DNA of 64,000 nt from Kribbella sp. NBC_00382 (GTDB lineage: Bacteria > Actinomycetota > Actinomycetes > Propionibacteriales > Kribbellaceae), in NCBI RefSeq assembly GCF_036067295.1, contig NZ_CP107954.1, positions 8,060,001-8,124,000 of the forward strand, read 5' to 3'. The notes below the pieces were generated by a model. That model had not been told where the DNA came from, searched no databases, and saw only the letters and a list, made by a program, of their open reading frames with translations. The position numbers were made by a program, and so were the translations under genes. Of the stretch, positions 16,240 to 24,186 are shown piece by piece; within the stretch, counting starts at the first letter, position 1; every line of letters begins with the position of its first letter.

Positions 16240-17234
16240 GACACCGCCACCCGCTCCACACTGACCCGCTTCTTGAACACCCAGTAGGTCCAGCCCTGGT
16301 ACAGCATCACCAGCGGCGTGAAGATCCCCGCGATCACCGTCAACACCTTCAACGTGTACGGCGTAGAACTGGCGTTGGTAACCGTCAGACTCCACGCCGG
16401 GTCGAGCGTCGAGGGCATCACGTTCGGGAACAAGGCCACGAAGAGCGAGACGACACCCAAAGCGACTGCGGCGGCTGTTCCCACGAATGCCCAGCCCTCC
16501 CGGGCCATCCGATTGGCAACCAGCCCAGCGACCAGAGCGACTGCCGCCAGCCCAGCAACCACCGCCGAAGCCCCGCTTCCGTACTGCGAGTGCGCCCAGG
16601 CCAAGAAGCCCACCACCAGCACCACGGCGGCCAGGCCTGCCATCGACGCGAGTCGGTTGGCTCGCTCCCGCAGATCGCCGGTCGTCTTCAGGGCCAGGAA
16701 GATCGCGCCGTGGGCGATGAACAACGCCGTGAACGCAACCCCGCCCAGCAAGGCGAAGGGGTTGAGGACAGTGCCCAGGTTGCCGACGAACTCATGTGAG
16801 GCGTCCAGCGGCACACCGCGGACGAGGTTCGCGAAGGCGACACCCCACAGCAGCGGCAGCAGCGCGGAGCTCGCCGTGATGATCGTGTCCATCCGGCTGC
16901 GCCACACCAGATCGTCACGCTTGCCGCGGTATTCAAGGGCAACCCCGCGCAGGATCAACGACACGAGGACCGCGAACAGCGGCAGGTAGAACGCGCTGAA
17001 AAGGGTCGCGTACCACTCCGGGAAGGCGGCGAACGTCATCGCGCCGGCCACGATCAGCCAGACCTCGTTGCCGTCCCAGACCGGGCCGATCGTGGTGATC
17101 ACCGCACGCCGCTCCGGCTCGTCCCGGCCGAGCACCCGGAGCAGGATGCCCACCCCGAAGTCGAAGCCCTCGAGCACGAAGTACCCGATCCACAGCCCCG
17201 CGATGATCAGGAACCAGACAGTTGTGAGTTCCAT
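16236..17234 (-). CDS. cydB: Cytochrome bd ubiquinol oxidase subunit II
   Basis: 332 residues with eight or nine hydrophobic segments. The start MELTTVWFLIIAGLWIGYFV, then LEGFDFGVGILLRVLG and PVWDGNEVWLIVAGAMTFAA, is diagnostic of CydB. It is the structural partner of CydA in the high-affinity, low-oxygen terminal oxidase of the respiratory chain. It lies 9 bp downstream of cydA and overlaps cydD, consistent with an operon. The length is normal for the actinobacterial family. Confidence 0.97.
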   Translation of the reverse strand: MELTTVWFLIIAGLWIGYFVLEGFDFGVGILLRVLGRDEPERRAVITTIGPVWDGNEVWLIVAGAMTFAAFPEWYATLFSAFYLPLFAVLVSLILRGVALEYRGKRDDLVWRSRMDTIITASSALLPLLWGVAFANLVRGVPLDASHEFVGNLGTVLNPFALLGGVAFTALFIAHGAIFLALKTTGDLRERANRLASMAGLAAVVLVVGFLAWAHSQYGSGASAVVAGLAAVALVAGLVANRMAREGWAFVGTAAAVALGVVSLFVALFPNVMPSTLDPAWSLTVTNASSTPYTLKVLTVIAGIFTPLVMLYQGWTYWVFKKRVSVERVAVS

Positions 17235-17243
17235 TGAGATCCC

Positions 17244-18659
17244 CTAGTACGCGAACGAGAGCGGCTTGTCGGCGTCGTCCGGCGAATCGCCGGGTGGATC
17301 GCCCGGCGCCGGCGACGTACCGGCGAGCCCGGCCCGGATCGACTTGAGCATCAGCTTGACCTCGACCACCGCCAGTACGCCGTACAGCAGCGTGAACCCG
17401 ATCAGCGAGATCAGCACCTCGGACATCGTCGTGCCCGGCGAGACCCCGGCCGACGTCGGCAGCAACCCGAACACCAGCCACGGTTGCCGCCCCGTCTCGG
17501 TGAACACCCACCCGAAGACGTTCGCCAGCAACGGCAGCAGCGGCAACGGCACCGCCAGCCAGACCAGCAACCGATGCGGCGCCCGGCCCTTCCTGGTTGC
17601 CCAGAGCAACAAAACGGCAAGCGCGGCGGCGGTCATCCCGACCCCGATCATCAGCCGGAAGGTCCAGTACGTGAGCGGGACGTTCGGCTTGTACGAGCCG
17701 GGGCCGTAGAGCTTCTCGTACGACTCCTGCAGATTGTTGATCCCCTTGACCTCACCGTCGAAGTGCCCGGTGGCGAGGAAGGACAGCAGGTACGGAACCT
17801 TGACCGAGTAAATTTCGCGAGAGCCATCCAAAGTTCCCACGGTAAAGATCGAGAACGGGGCAGGTTTCTCCGACTCGTAGAGTGCCTCGGCCGCCGCCAT
17901 CTTCATCGGCTGCACCTCGGTCATCACCTTGCCCTGCTGGTCACCACTCAGGGCGACCCCGGCGCCGGCCACGATCAGCATCACCGCGCCGAGGCGCAGC
18001 GCAGTACGGAAGGCGCCGGTGTCGACGCCCGGCCGGCGGACCAGGTGCCAGATCGCCACCGCCGCGACGAACGCGCCGCCGACCATGAAGGCCGCGAAGA
18101 TCGTGTGCGGGTAGGTGACGAGCACGACCTTGTTGGTCAGCACCGCCCCGATGTCGGTCAGCTCGGCGCGGCCGCGCTCGGCGTTGTAGCGGAAGCCGAC
18201 CGGGTTCTGCATCCACGAGTTGGCGGCCAGGATGAAGTACGCCGACAGCTGGGTGCCGAGCACCACCATCCAGATGCACGCCAGGTGAACGCGCCGAGGC
18301 AACCGGTCCCAGCCGAAGATCCACAACCCGATGAAGGTCGATTCGAGGAAGAACGCGAGCAGCCCCTCGAGCGCGAGCGGCGCTCCGAAGACGTCGCCGA
18401 CGAAGCGCGAGTAGTCGCTCCAGTTCATCCCGAACTGGAACTCCTGGACCAGCCCGGTGACGACGCCCATCGCGATGTTGATCAGGAACAACTTGCCGTA
18501 GAACTTGGTCAGCCGCAGGTACTTCTCCTTGCCGGTCCGGTACCACGCGGTCTGCAGGCCGGCCGTCACAGCGACCAGCGACAGCGTCACCGGGACGAAG
18601 AAGAAGTGGTACACGGTGGTGATCGCGAACTGCCAGCGAGCCAGGTCGAGCGTGTCCAT
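17244..18659 (-). CDS. cydA: Cytochrome bd ubiquinol oxidase subunit I
   Basis: 471 residues. The N-terminus ARWQFAITTVYHFFFVPVT carries the haem b595 axial His (about residue 18); VTYPHTIFAAFMVGG carries the second His; GDQQGK and the quinone-loop segment ESEKPAPFSIF are typical, with a short Q-loop. GRQPW near the C-terminus is the conserved motif before helix 8. The enzyme reduces oxygen with electrons from menaquinol without proton pumping. A GGGAGG ribosome site precedes the ATG. It is divergent from the blaI-type gene across 81 bp packed with inverted repeats. Confidence 0.97.
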   Translation of the reverse strand: MDTLDLARWQFAITTVYHFFFVPVTLSLVAVTAGLQTAWYRTGKEKYLRLTKFYGKLFLINIAMGVVTGLVQEFQFGMNWSDYSRFVGDVFGAPLALEGLLAFFLESTFIGLWIFGWDRLPRRVHLACIWMVVLGTQLSAYFILAANSWMQNPVGFRYNAERGRAELTDIGAVLTNKVVLVTYPHTIFAAFMVGGAFVAAVAIWHLVRRPGVDTGAFRTALRLGAVMLIVAGAGVALSGDQQGKVMTEVQPMKMAAAEALYESEKPAPFSIFTVGTLDGSREIYSVKVPYLLSFLATGHFDGEVKGINNLQESYEKLYGPGSYKPNVPLTYWTFRLMIGVGMTAAALAVLLLWATRKGRAPHRLLVWLAVPLPLLPLLANVFGWVFTETGRQPWLVFGLLPTSAGVSPGTTMSEVLISLIGFTLLYGVLAVVEVKLMLKSIRAGLAGTSPAPGDPPGDSPDDADKPLSFAY

Positions 18660-18678
18660 CGGAGCCCTCCCGGGCGAT

Positions 18679-18728
18679 CTACGACGTTACGTAGTAGATG
18701 CTAGCGCAGATCTACTACAACGCGTAGT
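18679..18728. promoter_or_regulatory. Nested BlaI-like operators between cydA and blaI
   Basis: A chain of CTAC/GTAG elements: CTAC-N8-GTAG (18679-18694), GTAGTAGAT-N10-ATCTACTAC with perfect 9-bp arms (18691-18718), and ACTAC-N5-GTAGT (18714-18728). The arrangement is typical of cooperative repressor binding. It lies between divergent promoters and directly upstream of the likely blaI -10 box. Confidence 0.7.
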
Positions 18729-18734
18729 TATACT
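18729..18734 (+). promoter_or_regulatory. -10 box for a probably leaderless blaI transcript
   Basis: TATACT lies 6 nt before the ATG at 18741, so transcription would start at or next to the start codon. No ribosome site precedes the ATG. No good -35 is apparent. Confidence 0.5.
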
Positions 18735-18740
18735 GGCCAC

Positions 18741-19127
18741 ATGTCCGCCGACGAGAAGGCTCCCCGCCGCCTTGGAGACCTCGAGCGGCTGGTGATGGAA
18801 CAGCTCTGGGCCGCCGACGGCGCGCTCACCGTGCGCGAGGTGCACGAACGGCTGTCCGGGACCCGCGAGCTCGCCTACACCACCGTGATGACCGTGCTGG
18901 ACCGGTTGGCGAAGAAGCGGCTGACCGAGCGCGAGCGCGACGGCAAGGCCTGGCGCTACAAGGCAGCCGCTCCCCGGGAGGAGCTGGCCGCGGACCTGAT
19001 GAAGGACGCACTCGACCGGGCCGGCGACAGGCGTGAGGCCCTGGTCCGGTTCGTCGGGCAGGTCAGCGACGAGGAAGCAGCGCTGCTCCGGGACGCGCTG
19101 GCTCGGCTGGAGGCGCGGGAGGGGTGA
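18741..19127 (+). CDS. BlaI/MecI/CopY family transcriptional repressor
   Basis: 128 residues. The winged helix runs through GDLERLVMEQLWAADGALTV, REVHERL and ELAYTTVMTVLDRLAKKRLT, and the C-terminal third is the dimerisation region. BlaI repressors bind TACA/GTAG-type dyads and are inactivated by a BlaR1/MecR1 metalloprotease. The next gene is such a peptidase and overlaps by 4 bp. The closest candidate target is cydABDC, divergent across the operator chain at 18679-18728. No beta-lactamase gene is nearby, so respiration rather than antibiotic sensing is the contextual inference. Confidence 0.92.
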   Translation: MSADEKAPRRLGDLERLVMEQLWAADGALTVREVHERLSGTRELAYTTVMTVLDRLAKKRLTERERDGKAWRYKAAAPREELAADLMKDALDRAGDRREALVRFVGQVSDEEAALLRDALARLEAREG

Positions 19128-20029
19128 TCGCCCCGCTCGTACTTGCGGCTCTGGCCCTGGTGCTGACCGGGCCGGTCCCCGCGTTCATGGCTCGCGCCGG
19201 GTGGCCGTACCGGATCCCCCGGGCCGCAGTGGTCCTGTGGCAGGCGATCGCGCTGGCCGCAGTACTGGCTGCCTTCGGGGCTGGGATCGCACTCTCGTAC
19301 TCGACAGCTGGTGAGCCTGGTGAGCCACGGTTCGACCCGTCGTCACCACGAGACCTTGCTGCGGCTCTAGTACTGGCCCTGACCGCCCTGGTCGGCATCC
19401 GGCTGCTCTGGGCGGTCGGACGCGTCGCTGTCGGGACCAGAGCGCGCAGGAAGCGTCACCGCGACCTGGTCGATGTACTGGCGACACCGGACGGGCTGAT
19501 CCCCGGTCTGCGGGTGCTGGCCGAGGAGACGCCACTCGCCTACTGCCTGCCGGCCCTGCGCGGCGCCCGGGTGGTCGTGTCGGTGGGTGCGCTCGACAGG
19601 CTCGACGACGGCGAGCTGCGCGCAGTACTGGCGCACGAGCAAGCGCATCTGCGGGCGCGGCACGACCTGGTACTGGAGGCCTTCACAGCACTCCACATGG
19701 CCTTCCCCCGCTTCGTCCGGAGCGACGTCGCGCTCGACCAAGCGCGCACGCTGGTCGAACTGCTCGCAGACGACGACGCGCGACGCCGCAACGGCCCACT
19801 CCCGCTTGCCCGGGCACTGGTCGCACTAGCGGGCTCCCCAGCACCAGAGGCCGGCCTAGCCGCCGCCAAGTCCTCCACTGTGCTCAGAGTCCAGCGACTG
19901 GCCGACCCTGCCCCCAACGCAACCCTGCTGTCGACCGCCGCCTACACAGCAGCAGTACTCCTCTTGGTAGTCCCCACCTTCACCGTCGCAGCACCGATCG
20001 TGAAGGCAGTCATCCACGCGGTCAGCTAG
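19124..20029 (+). CDS. M56 family membrane metallopeptidase (BlaR1-like, no sensor domain)
   Basis: 301 residues. Hydrophobic segments surround a zinc peptidase site HEQAH (residues 171-175), the HExxH motif of M56 enzymes. In classical BlaR1 a penicillin-binding domain follows the last membrane helix and the whole protein is about twice this length; here the protein ends after one more helix (AAYTAAVLLLVVPTFTVAAP). Any signal must therefore come through the membrane or another partner. It is coupled to the blaI-type gene by a GTGA overlap and overlaps the convergent reductase gene by 8 bp. Confidence 0.88.
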   Translation: MIAPLVLAALALVLTGPVPAFMARAGWPYRIPRAAVVLWQAIALAAVLAAFGAGIALSYSTAGEPGEPRFDPSSPRDLAAALVLALTALVGIRLLWAVGRVAVGTRARRKRHRDLVDVLATPDGLIPGLRVLAEETPLAYCLPALRGARVVVSVGALDRLDDGELRAVLAHEQAHLRARHDLVLEAFTALHMAFPRFVRSDVALDQARTLVELLADDDARRRNGPLPLARALVALAGSPAPEAGLAAAKSSTVLRVQRLADPAPNATLLSTAAYTAAVLLLVVPTFTVAAPIVKAVIHAVS

Positions 20030-20564
20030 GCGCGTACCGGAGCAAGACCCCGTTGGTCGCCCACGGACCGGCCTCGATCAGCTCCAGCGAGAACTGGCCA
20101 CTGGGGAACACGCTCTTGCCGCCGCCCACCACAACCGGGCAGACGCGCAGTTGCACCTCGTCGACGAGTCCAGCCGTCAGCAAGCTGTGGAAGAGCGAGA
20201 TGCTCCCCCACAACACGATGTCCTTGCCCTCCTCGGCCTTCAGCGCCGTCACCGCGGCCACCGCGTCCGGGACGACCTCACCCGGCTCCCACTCACCCCA
20301 GGGCGCCGCCTCAAGGGTCGTCGAAGCGACCACCTTGCGCAGCGCGTTCAGCCGCGGCGCGAGCCGATCCGTTGCCGTCGGCCAGTAATCGACGAAGAGC
20401 CGGTAGGTCGTCGCACCGAGCAGCATGGTGTCGACGCTCTCGAGCAGCGCCAGGTTGTCGTCGTCACTCTGATCGGTGACCGCGGCGAAGAAGTCGAGCG
20501 AGTCGCCCGGCCCGGCGGCGTACCCGTCGAGCGTGACGAATTCCTGGAAGACGAGTCGTCTCAT
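20022..20564 (-). CDS. Dihydrofolate reductase-fold (RibD C-terminal family) protein
   Basis: 180 residues. MRRLVFQEFVTLDGYAAGPG is the standard N-terminus of the YyaP/YwjB-like RibD-C family; LLGATTYRLFVDYWP and VLWGSISLFHSLL, followed by LRVCPVVVGGGKSVF, complete the NADPH-binding fold. These proteins resemble dihydrofolate reductase, but most have no known substrate. The gene stands alone, convergent with the M56 gene (8-bp overlap), and is followed upstream by a tiny membrane ORF on the same strand. Confidence 0.85.
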   Translation of the reverse strand: MRRLVFQEFVTLDGYAAGPGDSLDFFAAVTDQSDDDNLALLESVDTMLLGATTYRLFVDYWPTATDRLAPRLNALRKVVASTTLEAAPWGEWEPGEVVPDAVAAVTALKAEEGKDIVLWGSISLFHSLLTAGLVDEVQLRVCPVVVGGGKSVFPSGQFSLELIEAGPWATNGVLLRYAPS

Positions 20565-20573
20565 CCCAGCAGA

Positions 20574-20672
20574 CTAGAGGCCGATCTTCTTACCTTCACC
20601 CCGAGCGACCGCCAGCAGGACGAGGCCTGACAGAACCAGCAGGATCACCATGGTCAAAACGAACGTCAGCAC
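20574..20672 (-). CDS. Small 32-residue single-pass membrane protein
   Basis: A short reading frame from GTG 20672 encodes about 22 hydrophobic residues (MLTFVLTMVILLVLSGLVLL) followed by a basic tail RGEGKKIGL, the pattern of a single-pass small membrane protein with a cytoplasmic C-terminus. GGGGAGAAG precedes the start at a workable distance. An internal ATG at 20651 would give 25 residues. It lies 9 bp before the RibD-family gene's start on the same strand, so it may be co-transcribed with it. No family is recognised. Confidence 0.5.
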   Translation of the reverse strand: MLTFVLTMVILLVLSGLVLLAVARGEGKKIGL

Positions 20673-20730
20673 TTGCTTACTTCTCCCCGTTGCATTGCCC
20701 TACCCGAACCCTCACACCAGGTGGACGTCC

Positions 20731-21843
20731 CTACCCGCCGAGAAGTTCCCCGAAACCCTTGGCTACTTCATCAATTCGCCAGTCCAGAGTCCCCGGCGTC
20801 ACGACGAGCTCGACCCATGACCAGCCCGGTACGTCGGCCGCCTGCCACGTGTACGACAGCGACTCACGCGTCGCCTCCATCCGCAGTACCGACGCCAGCT
20901 CGATCTCGGCGGCCGGTCGCGGCGCGTAGACCCGGAACGAGTTGGTGTGCGGCGGCTCCGGAAACACCCGGAATCCCGTGCCCTGCAAGGCTTCTGCCAA
21001 CTCGACCGCCCGCTGGTGGAGCTCATCCATCTGCGGCAGCACCGTCCGCAGACCCTCGCGCGCGGACACGGCGTACGGGAAGAGCGTGTAGACGTTCCCA
21101 CCGAGCCGGCGCTGCCAGCGGCGTACCTCTGCGATCACATCCTCGGGCCCGGCGAGTGCTGCTCCGCTCAGGCCACCCAGTCCCTTGTAGAAGGAGACGT
21201 AGACAGTAGCGGCGAGTGCGGCGACCTCTGCCAGGCTGTGCTCCAGGTACGGCGTGCTCTCCCACAGGCGAGCGCCATCCAGGTGCAGTGGAACGCCACG
21301 CTCCTCACAAGCCGCAGCAAACACCACCAGCTCGTCCCAGGTCGGCAGTACGAACCCACCGTCGCGCAGTGGCAGCTCCACCGTCACCGCAGCCAGCTTG
21401 CCCGGGATAGCGGCAAGCTCATCCGGCCGCGGCTGCCGCGGCTCGGACGTCATCCGCTCCATCCGCAGGTGGTGCACCTCTTCCAGCGCGTTCAACTCAT
21501 GCACCAGCAGATGAGACAACCCGTGTACTGCGATGCGCTGCGTCCCCGCGCGATCCGCGAACACCCGGAGCACACTCTGCTGAGCGAGGATTCCACTGGG
21601 CAGGAAGACGGCAGCAGGCTTGCCGAGCAGCTCGGCGACCTCCTGCTCGAGCAACTCGACCTCACCGCCGTTGCCGTAGCCGTCCCGCTCATCCGACGTC
21701 GCCGCGTCCGCGAGAGCCCGCAAGGCGTCGGCCGGCGGGACCAGGCGGCCGCCCAGCCAACGGGTGCAGTCAGCGGCCGCTGCCTTGCGTCGTGCTTGCA
21801 GATCCTCGGATGCGTCGGTGGTCGCGTAGTTCACGCTATCCAT
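20731..21843 (-). CDS. Low-specificity L-threonine aldolase (beta-eliminating lyase fold)
   Basis: 370 residues of a PLP fold-type I enzyme. The Schiff-base lysine is Lys220 in VSFYKGLGGLSGAAL, and LHLDGARLW (Asp189) provides the residue that contacts the pyridine nitrogen. GYGNGGEVELLEQEVAELLG is the N-terminal substrate region. It would cleave threonine or allo-threonine to glycine and acetaldehyde. No glycine-metabolism neighbours are seen. It is transcribed away from the anti-sigma gene start, with a 24-bp gap, possibly as the distal gene of that unit. Confidence 0.88.
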   Translation of the reverse strand: MDSVNYATTDASEDLQARRKAAAADCTRWLGGRLVPPADALRALADAATSDERDGYGNGGEVELLEQEVAELLGKPAAVFLPSGILAQQSVLRVFADRAGTQRIAVHGLSHLLVHELNALEEVHHLRMERMTSEPRQPRPDELAAIPGKLAAVTVELPLRDGGFVLPTWDELVVFAAACEERGVPLHLDGARLWESTPYLEHSLAEVAALAATVYVSFYKGLGGLSGAALAGPEDVIAEVRRWQRRLGGNVYTLFPYAVSAREGLRTVLPQMDELHQRAVELAEALQGTGFRVFPEPPHTNSFRVYAPRPAAEIELASVLRMEATRESLSYTWQAADVPGWSWVELVVTPGTLDWRIDEVAKGFGELLGG

Positions 21844-21867
21844 CCTCTCGGACGAGGCAACCCGATT

Positions 21868-22596
21868 TCAGACCTGGGTGGTGACGATGTGCGCGCCCTG
21901 GACGGTTTTGATCTCCACCGACTTCACCTGGTCGATCGGTACCAGCACGCCACCGCCGAAGCGGCTGCCTTCCTTGGCGGCCTTCTCCGAGATGACCCAG
22001 CTACCGGCCACGTAGACCCGGCCGGTCTTGTCGGTGATGAGCATCTCGCACTTGTCGCCGGCCTTCAGGTTCGTCAGCTGGACATTGACCCAGGCCCAGC
22101 CGGCCCGCGGCTCGACCGTCGTCGCCATCGTGACCTTGGTCTTGGCGTCGGTGGCCGTCGCCTGCTTGGAGCCCGCCGGGGGTGGCGTCGCGCCGGCGAC
22201 CGGCTCGTCGACGGACTGGCGGCCGATCAGTACGCCGCCGCCCAGTGCTCCGGCCACCACTACAACTGCCGCGGCGACCAGCAGCCACGGACCCCGCTTG
22301 CGCGAGCCCCCGGCGGTCTGCTCGGCTACCTGGTGCCCAACAGGCTCGGCCTCGGCAGCCTCAGAGCGCACCTGGCGCAGCGTGCGCTGCAGCAGCAGGT
22401 CACCGTCCTCCGGCGGCCCGTCGAGGAACGCCTCGGGCGGTACCTCACCGAGGAACTCCTTCATCTCCTCGAACCCGGCCAGCTCCTCGCGCGCCTCGGC
22501 GCAGCCGGACAGGTGCTCGTCGACCTCGCGGATCTCGTCCGGCTCCAGCCCGCCCAGCACGTAGGCGCCGAGCTGCGAGTGATCGTGCTCGCTCAT
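21868..22596 (-). CDS. RskA-like anti-sigma factor with incomplete zinc motif
   Basis: 242 residues: cytoplasmic N-terminus LGAYVLGGLEPDEIREVDEH, one membrane helix at about residues 103-125, and an extracytoplasmic beta domain ending near residue 242. The usual zinc-associated motif H-x3-C-x2-C is present only as His28...Cys32, with Ala35 in place of the second cysteine, so canonical zinc binding is unlikely. Its ATG overlaps the sigma factor stop by 4 bp. Anti-sigma factors of this type hold their ECF partner inactive at the membrane until regulated proteolysis. Confidence 0.88.
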   Translation of the reverse strand: MSEHDHSQLGAYVLGGLEPDEIREVDEHLSGCAEAREELAGFEEMKEFLGEVPPEAFLDGPPEDGDLLLQRTLRQVRSEAAEAEPVGHQVAEQTAGGSRKRGPWLLVAAAVVVVAGALGGGVLIGRQSVDEPVAGATPPPAGSKQATATDAKTKVTMATTVEPRAGWAWVNVQLTNLKAGDKCEMLITDKTGRVYVAGSWVISEKAAKEGSRFGGGVLVPIDQVKSVEIKTVQGAHIVTTQV

Positions 22597-23126
22597 CGGG
22601 CCACCTCCGCTTCCGGTCCTGCCATCACCGCGCGCAGTGCTCGGAGGGCGTAATACGATCTCGATTTCACGGTACCCGGCGGAACACCGAGTTCCTTCGC
22701 GGCCTCGGTCACTGACCGGCCGCGGTAGTACAGCTGGACAAGTACTTCGCGATGCTCGGGTGACACCTGGTCGAGTGCGTCCATCACCACCATGGTGTTG
22801 ACGACGGACTCGGAGTGATCACCCTCCACCGGCGGCCGGTCCTCGACCTCAGCCACCTCGGCCGGCCGGACTGCTCGCGCCCTGGCCCGGTCGGTGACCA
22901 GGTTGCGCGCGACCGTCAACAGCCAGCCACGTACCGACCCCTTGCCGTCCATCAGGTCGTCTGCGTGCTTCCACGCCCGGACCAGAGTCTCCTGGACCAC
23001 GTCCTCCGCGGCAGCCCGATCGCCGGTCAGCCGGGTCGCGTAGGCCAGCAGGCTGCGGCCGTGTTCGGCGTACAGGGAGCGGATCAACGCCTCGGCCGCG
23101 TCCGGACGGCGGTCCGTGTCAGCCAC
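22593..23126 (-). CDS. SigK/SigL-like ECF RNA polymerase sigma factor
   Basis: 177 residues from GTG 23126, which has a GGGAGGA site 5 nt upstream; the longer open frame is not coding. Region 2 is IRSLYAEHGRSLLAYATRLT, then AEDVVQETLVRAWKH, and region 4 is VSPEHREVLVQLYYRGRSVT followed by AKELGVPPGTVKSRSYYALR. Both are complete and match the SigK/SigL type whose partners are RskA-like anti-sigma factors. It is coupled to the anti-sigma gene. A lipoprotein gene upstream on the same strand is a plausible regulon member. Confidence 0.92.
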   Translation of the reverse strand: MADTDRRPDAAEALIRSLYAEHGRSLLAYATRLTGDRAAAEDVVQETLVRAWKHADDLMDGKGSVRGWLLTVARNLVTDRARARAVRPAEVAEVEDRPPVEGDHSESVVNTMVVMDALDQVSPEHREVLVQLYYRGRSVTEAAKELGVPPGTVKSRSYYALRALRAVMAGPEAEVAR

Positions 23127-23143
23127 CGCAGTCCTCCCGACCT

Positions 23144-23162
23144 CGATCGACTTGGTCGATCG
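23144..23162. promoter_or_regulatory. Inverted repeat upstream of the ECF sigma gene
   Basis: CGATCGAC-TTG-GTCGATCG is a perfect 8-bp inverted repeat, 18-36 bp before the sigma start codon. It could be an operator or a 5' UTR hairpin. Confidence 0.45.
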
Positions 23163-23181
23163 TACGATAGGGGATCGCGCC

Positions 23182-23205
23182 GCAGGACCCCACGCGGGGC
23201 CCTGC
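23182..23205 (-). terminator. GC-rich hairpin after the lipoprotein gene
   Basis: Arms GCAGGACCCC and GGGGCCCTGC with a 4-nt loop and one mismatch lie 46-69 bp past the lipoprotein stop and before the sigma gene. There is no U-tract, so it is a possible partial terminator. Confidence 0.45.
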
Positions 23206-23250
23206 AGTACGCGGCAGTCGGCTGTGGCCATCACGTCAACTCGCCAGAGC

Positions 23251-23760
23251 TCAGTAGCCGTAGCCGGCGCCAGAGTCCGACGAGGTGTCGGTGGTGATCT
23301 TCTTGCCGTCCGCGCCGACGACCCACCAGGTACCGCCGACGGCCTGGCCCTTGGCTTCCCCTGCCTTGCCGTCCTTGGCGAACTCGTACACCGGCGAACC
23401 TGCCAGCGTGAGCTGCTTGCTGCCGTCGGTACGCGTGACGGTGCCGACGAGGGACGCGTCCACCCCGGCCAGTTGCGGCGTACCGGATCCGGCCAGTACT
23501 GGCGGCCACATCGCCGCGCAACCGCCGTCGCAGTTCGACTTCGACGGGTCGGACGTGTCGTTGTCGAACACGTACAGCGTCCGGCCGGTGCCGTCGACGA
23601 CGACCTTGCCGAGGTTCCCGACGTCGGCGGTGGCGAGCTTGGTCTGCGACGACGCCGCGTTGTTGGAGGCCGCGGCGGGCTTGTCGTTGCCGCCACCGCA
23701 CGCGGTGAGGGCAGACAGTCCGAGGACTGCCGTTCCGACGACGATGGCAAAGCGCTTCAT
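23251..23760 (-). CDS. Secreted-repeat lipoprotein (COG4315-like)
   Basis: 169 residues. A lipoprotein signal peptide with lipobox LTAC puts the lipidated Cys at residue 21. Two related blocks follow (GKVVVDGTGRTLYVFDND and LAGSPVYEFAKDGKAGEAKG), typical of the actinobacterial secreted repeat of unknown function, with a CDGGCAAMWPPVLA segment between them. GGGAG precedes the ATG at 23760. It lies upstream of the SigK-like/anti-sigma pair on the same strand, a position where regulon members of such sigma factors often sit. The role is unknown; redox or metal binding has been guessed for relatives. Confidence 0.85.
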   Translation of the reverse strand: MKRFAIVVGTAVLGLSALTACGGGNDKPAAASNNAASSQTKLATADVGNLGKVVVDGTGRTLYVFDNDTSDPSKSNCDGGCAAMWPPVLAGSGTPQLAGVDASLVGTVTRTDGSKQLTLAGSPVYEFAKDGKAGEAKGQAVGGTWWVVGADGKKITTDTSSDSGAGYGY

Positions 23761-23856
23761 GGTCCTGCTCCCTTGGATTGTGTGTCTGTTCGACACCATC
23801 CACACGGATGCCTGAGCCAACCGGTTCACGGGAGAAGGCCTGGTTATCTTTACGTT

Positions 23857-24186
23857 ATGAGCACTCAGGAGAATCTGCCGGCCGCTGTCCGGCGAGCACT
23901 GGCCGCGGTCGACGCCCTCGACGCCGACGCCTTCGTCGCGGCGTTCGCGCCGGACGGGTTCGTCGACGACTGGGGCCGGCAGTTCCGCGGCCCGGAGCGG
24001 ATCCGGTCCTGGAGCGACAGTGAGTTCATCGGCAAGAACGTCACCTTCACGAGCACCGAGGTGTCCACGCCCGGGAACCCGGTCACCGTCGTCACCCAGG
24101 TGGGTGGCGACGGCTTCAACGGGCCTTCACACTTCACGTTCGACGTACAGGACGATCAGCTCGCGTCGATGACGATCACGGCCTGA
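23857..24186 (+). CDS. SnoaL-like/NTF2-fold small protein
   Basis: 109 residues with an alpha+beta cone pattern: helical start VRRALAAVDALDADAFVAAF, then PDGFVDDWGRQFRGPERIRS, then alternating strands. This fits the NTF2-like superfamily, which includes SnoaL-type polyketide cyclases, ketosteroid isomerases and many proteins of unknown role. No catalytic set can be assigned with confidence. The gene is divergent from the lipoprotein gene and overlaps the dehydrogenase gene by 11 bp tail to tail. Confidence 0.7.
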   Translation: MSTQENLPAAVRRALAAVDALDADAFVAAFAPDGFVDDWGRQFRGPERIRSWSDSEFIGKNVTFTSTEVSTPGNPVTVVTQVGGDGFNGPSHFTFDVQDDQLASMTITA

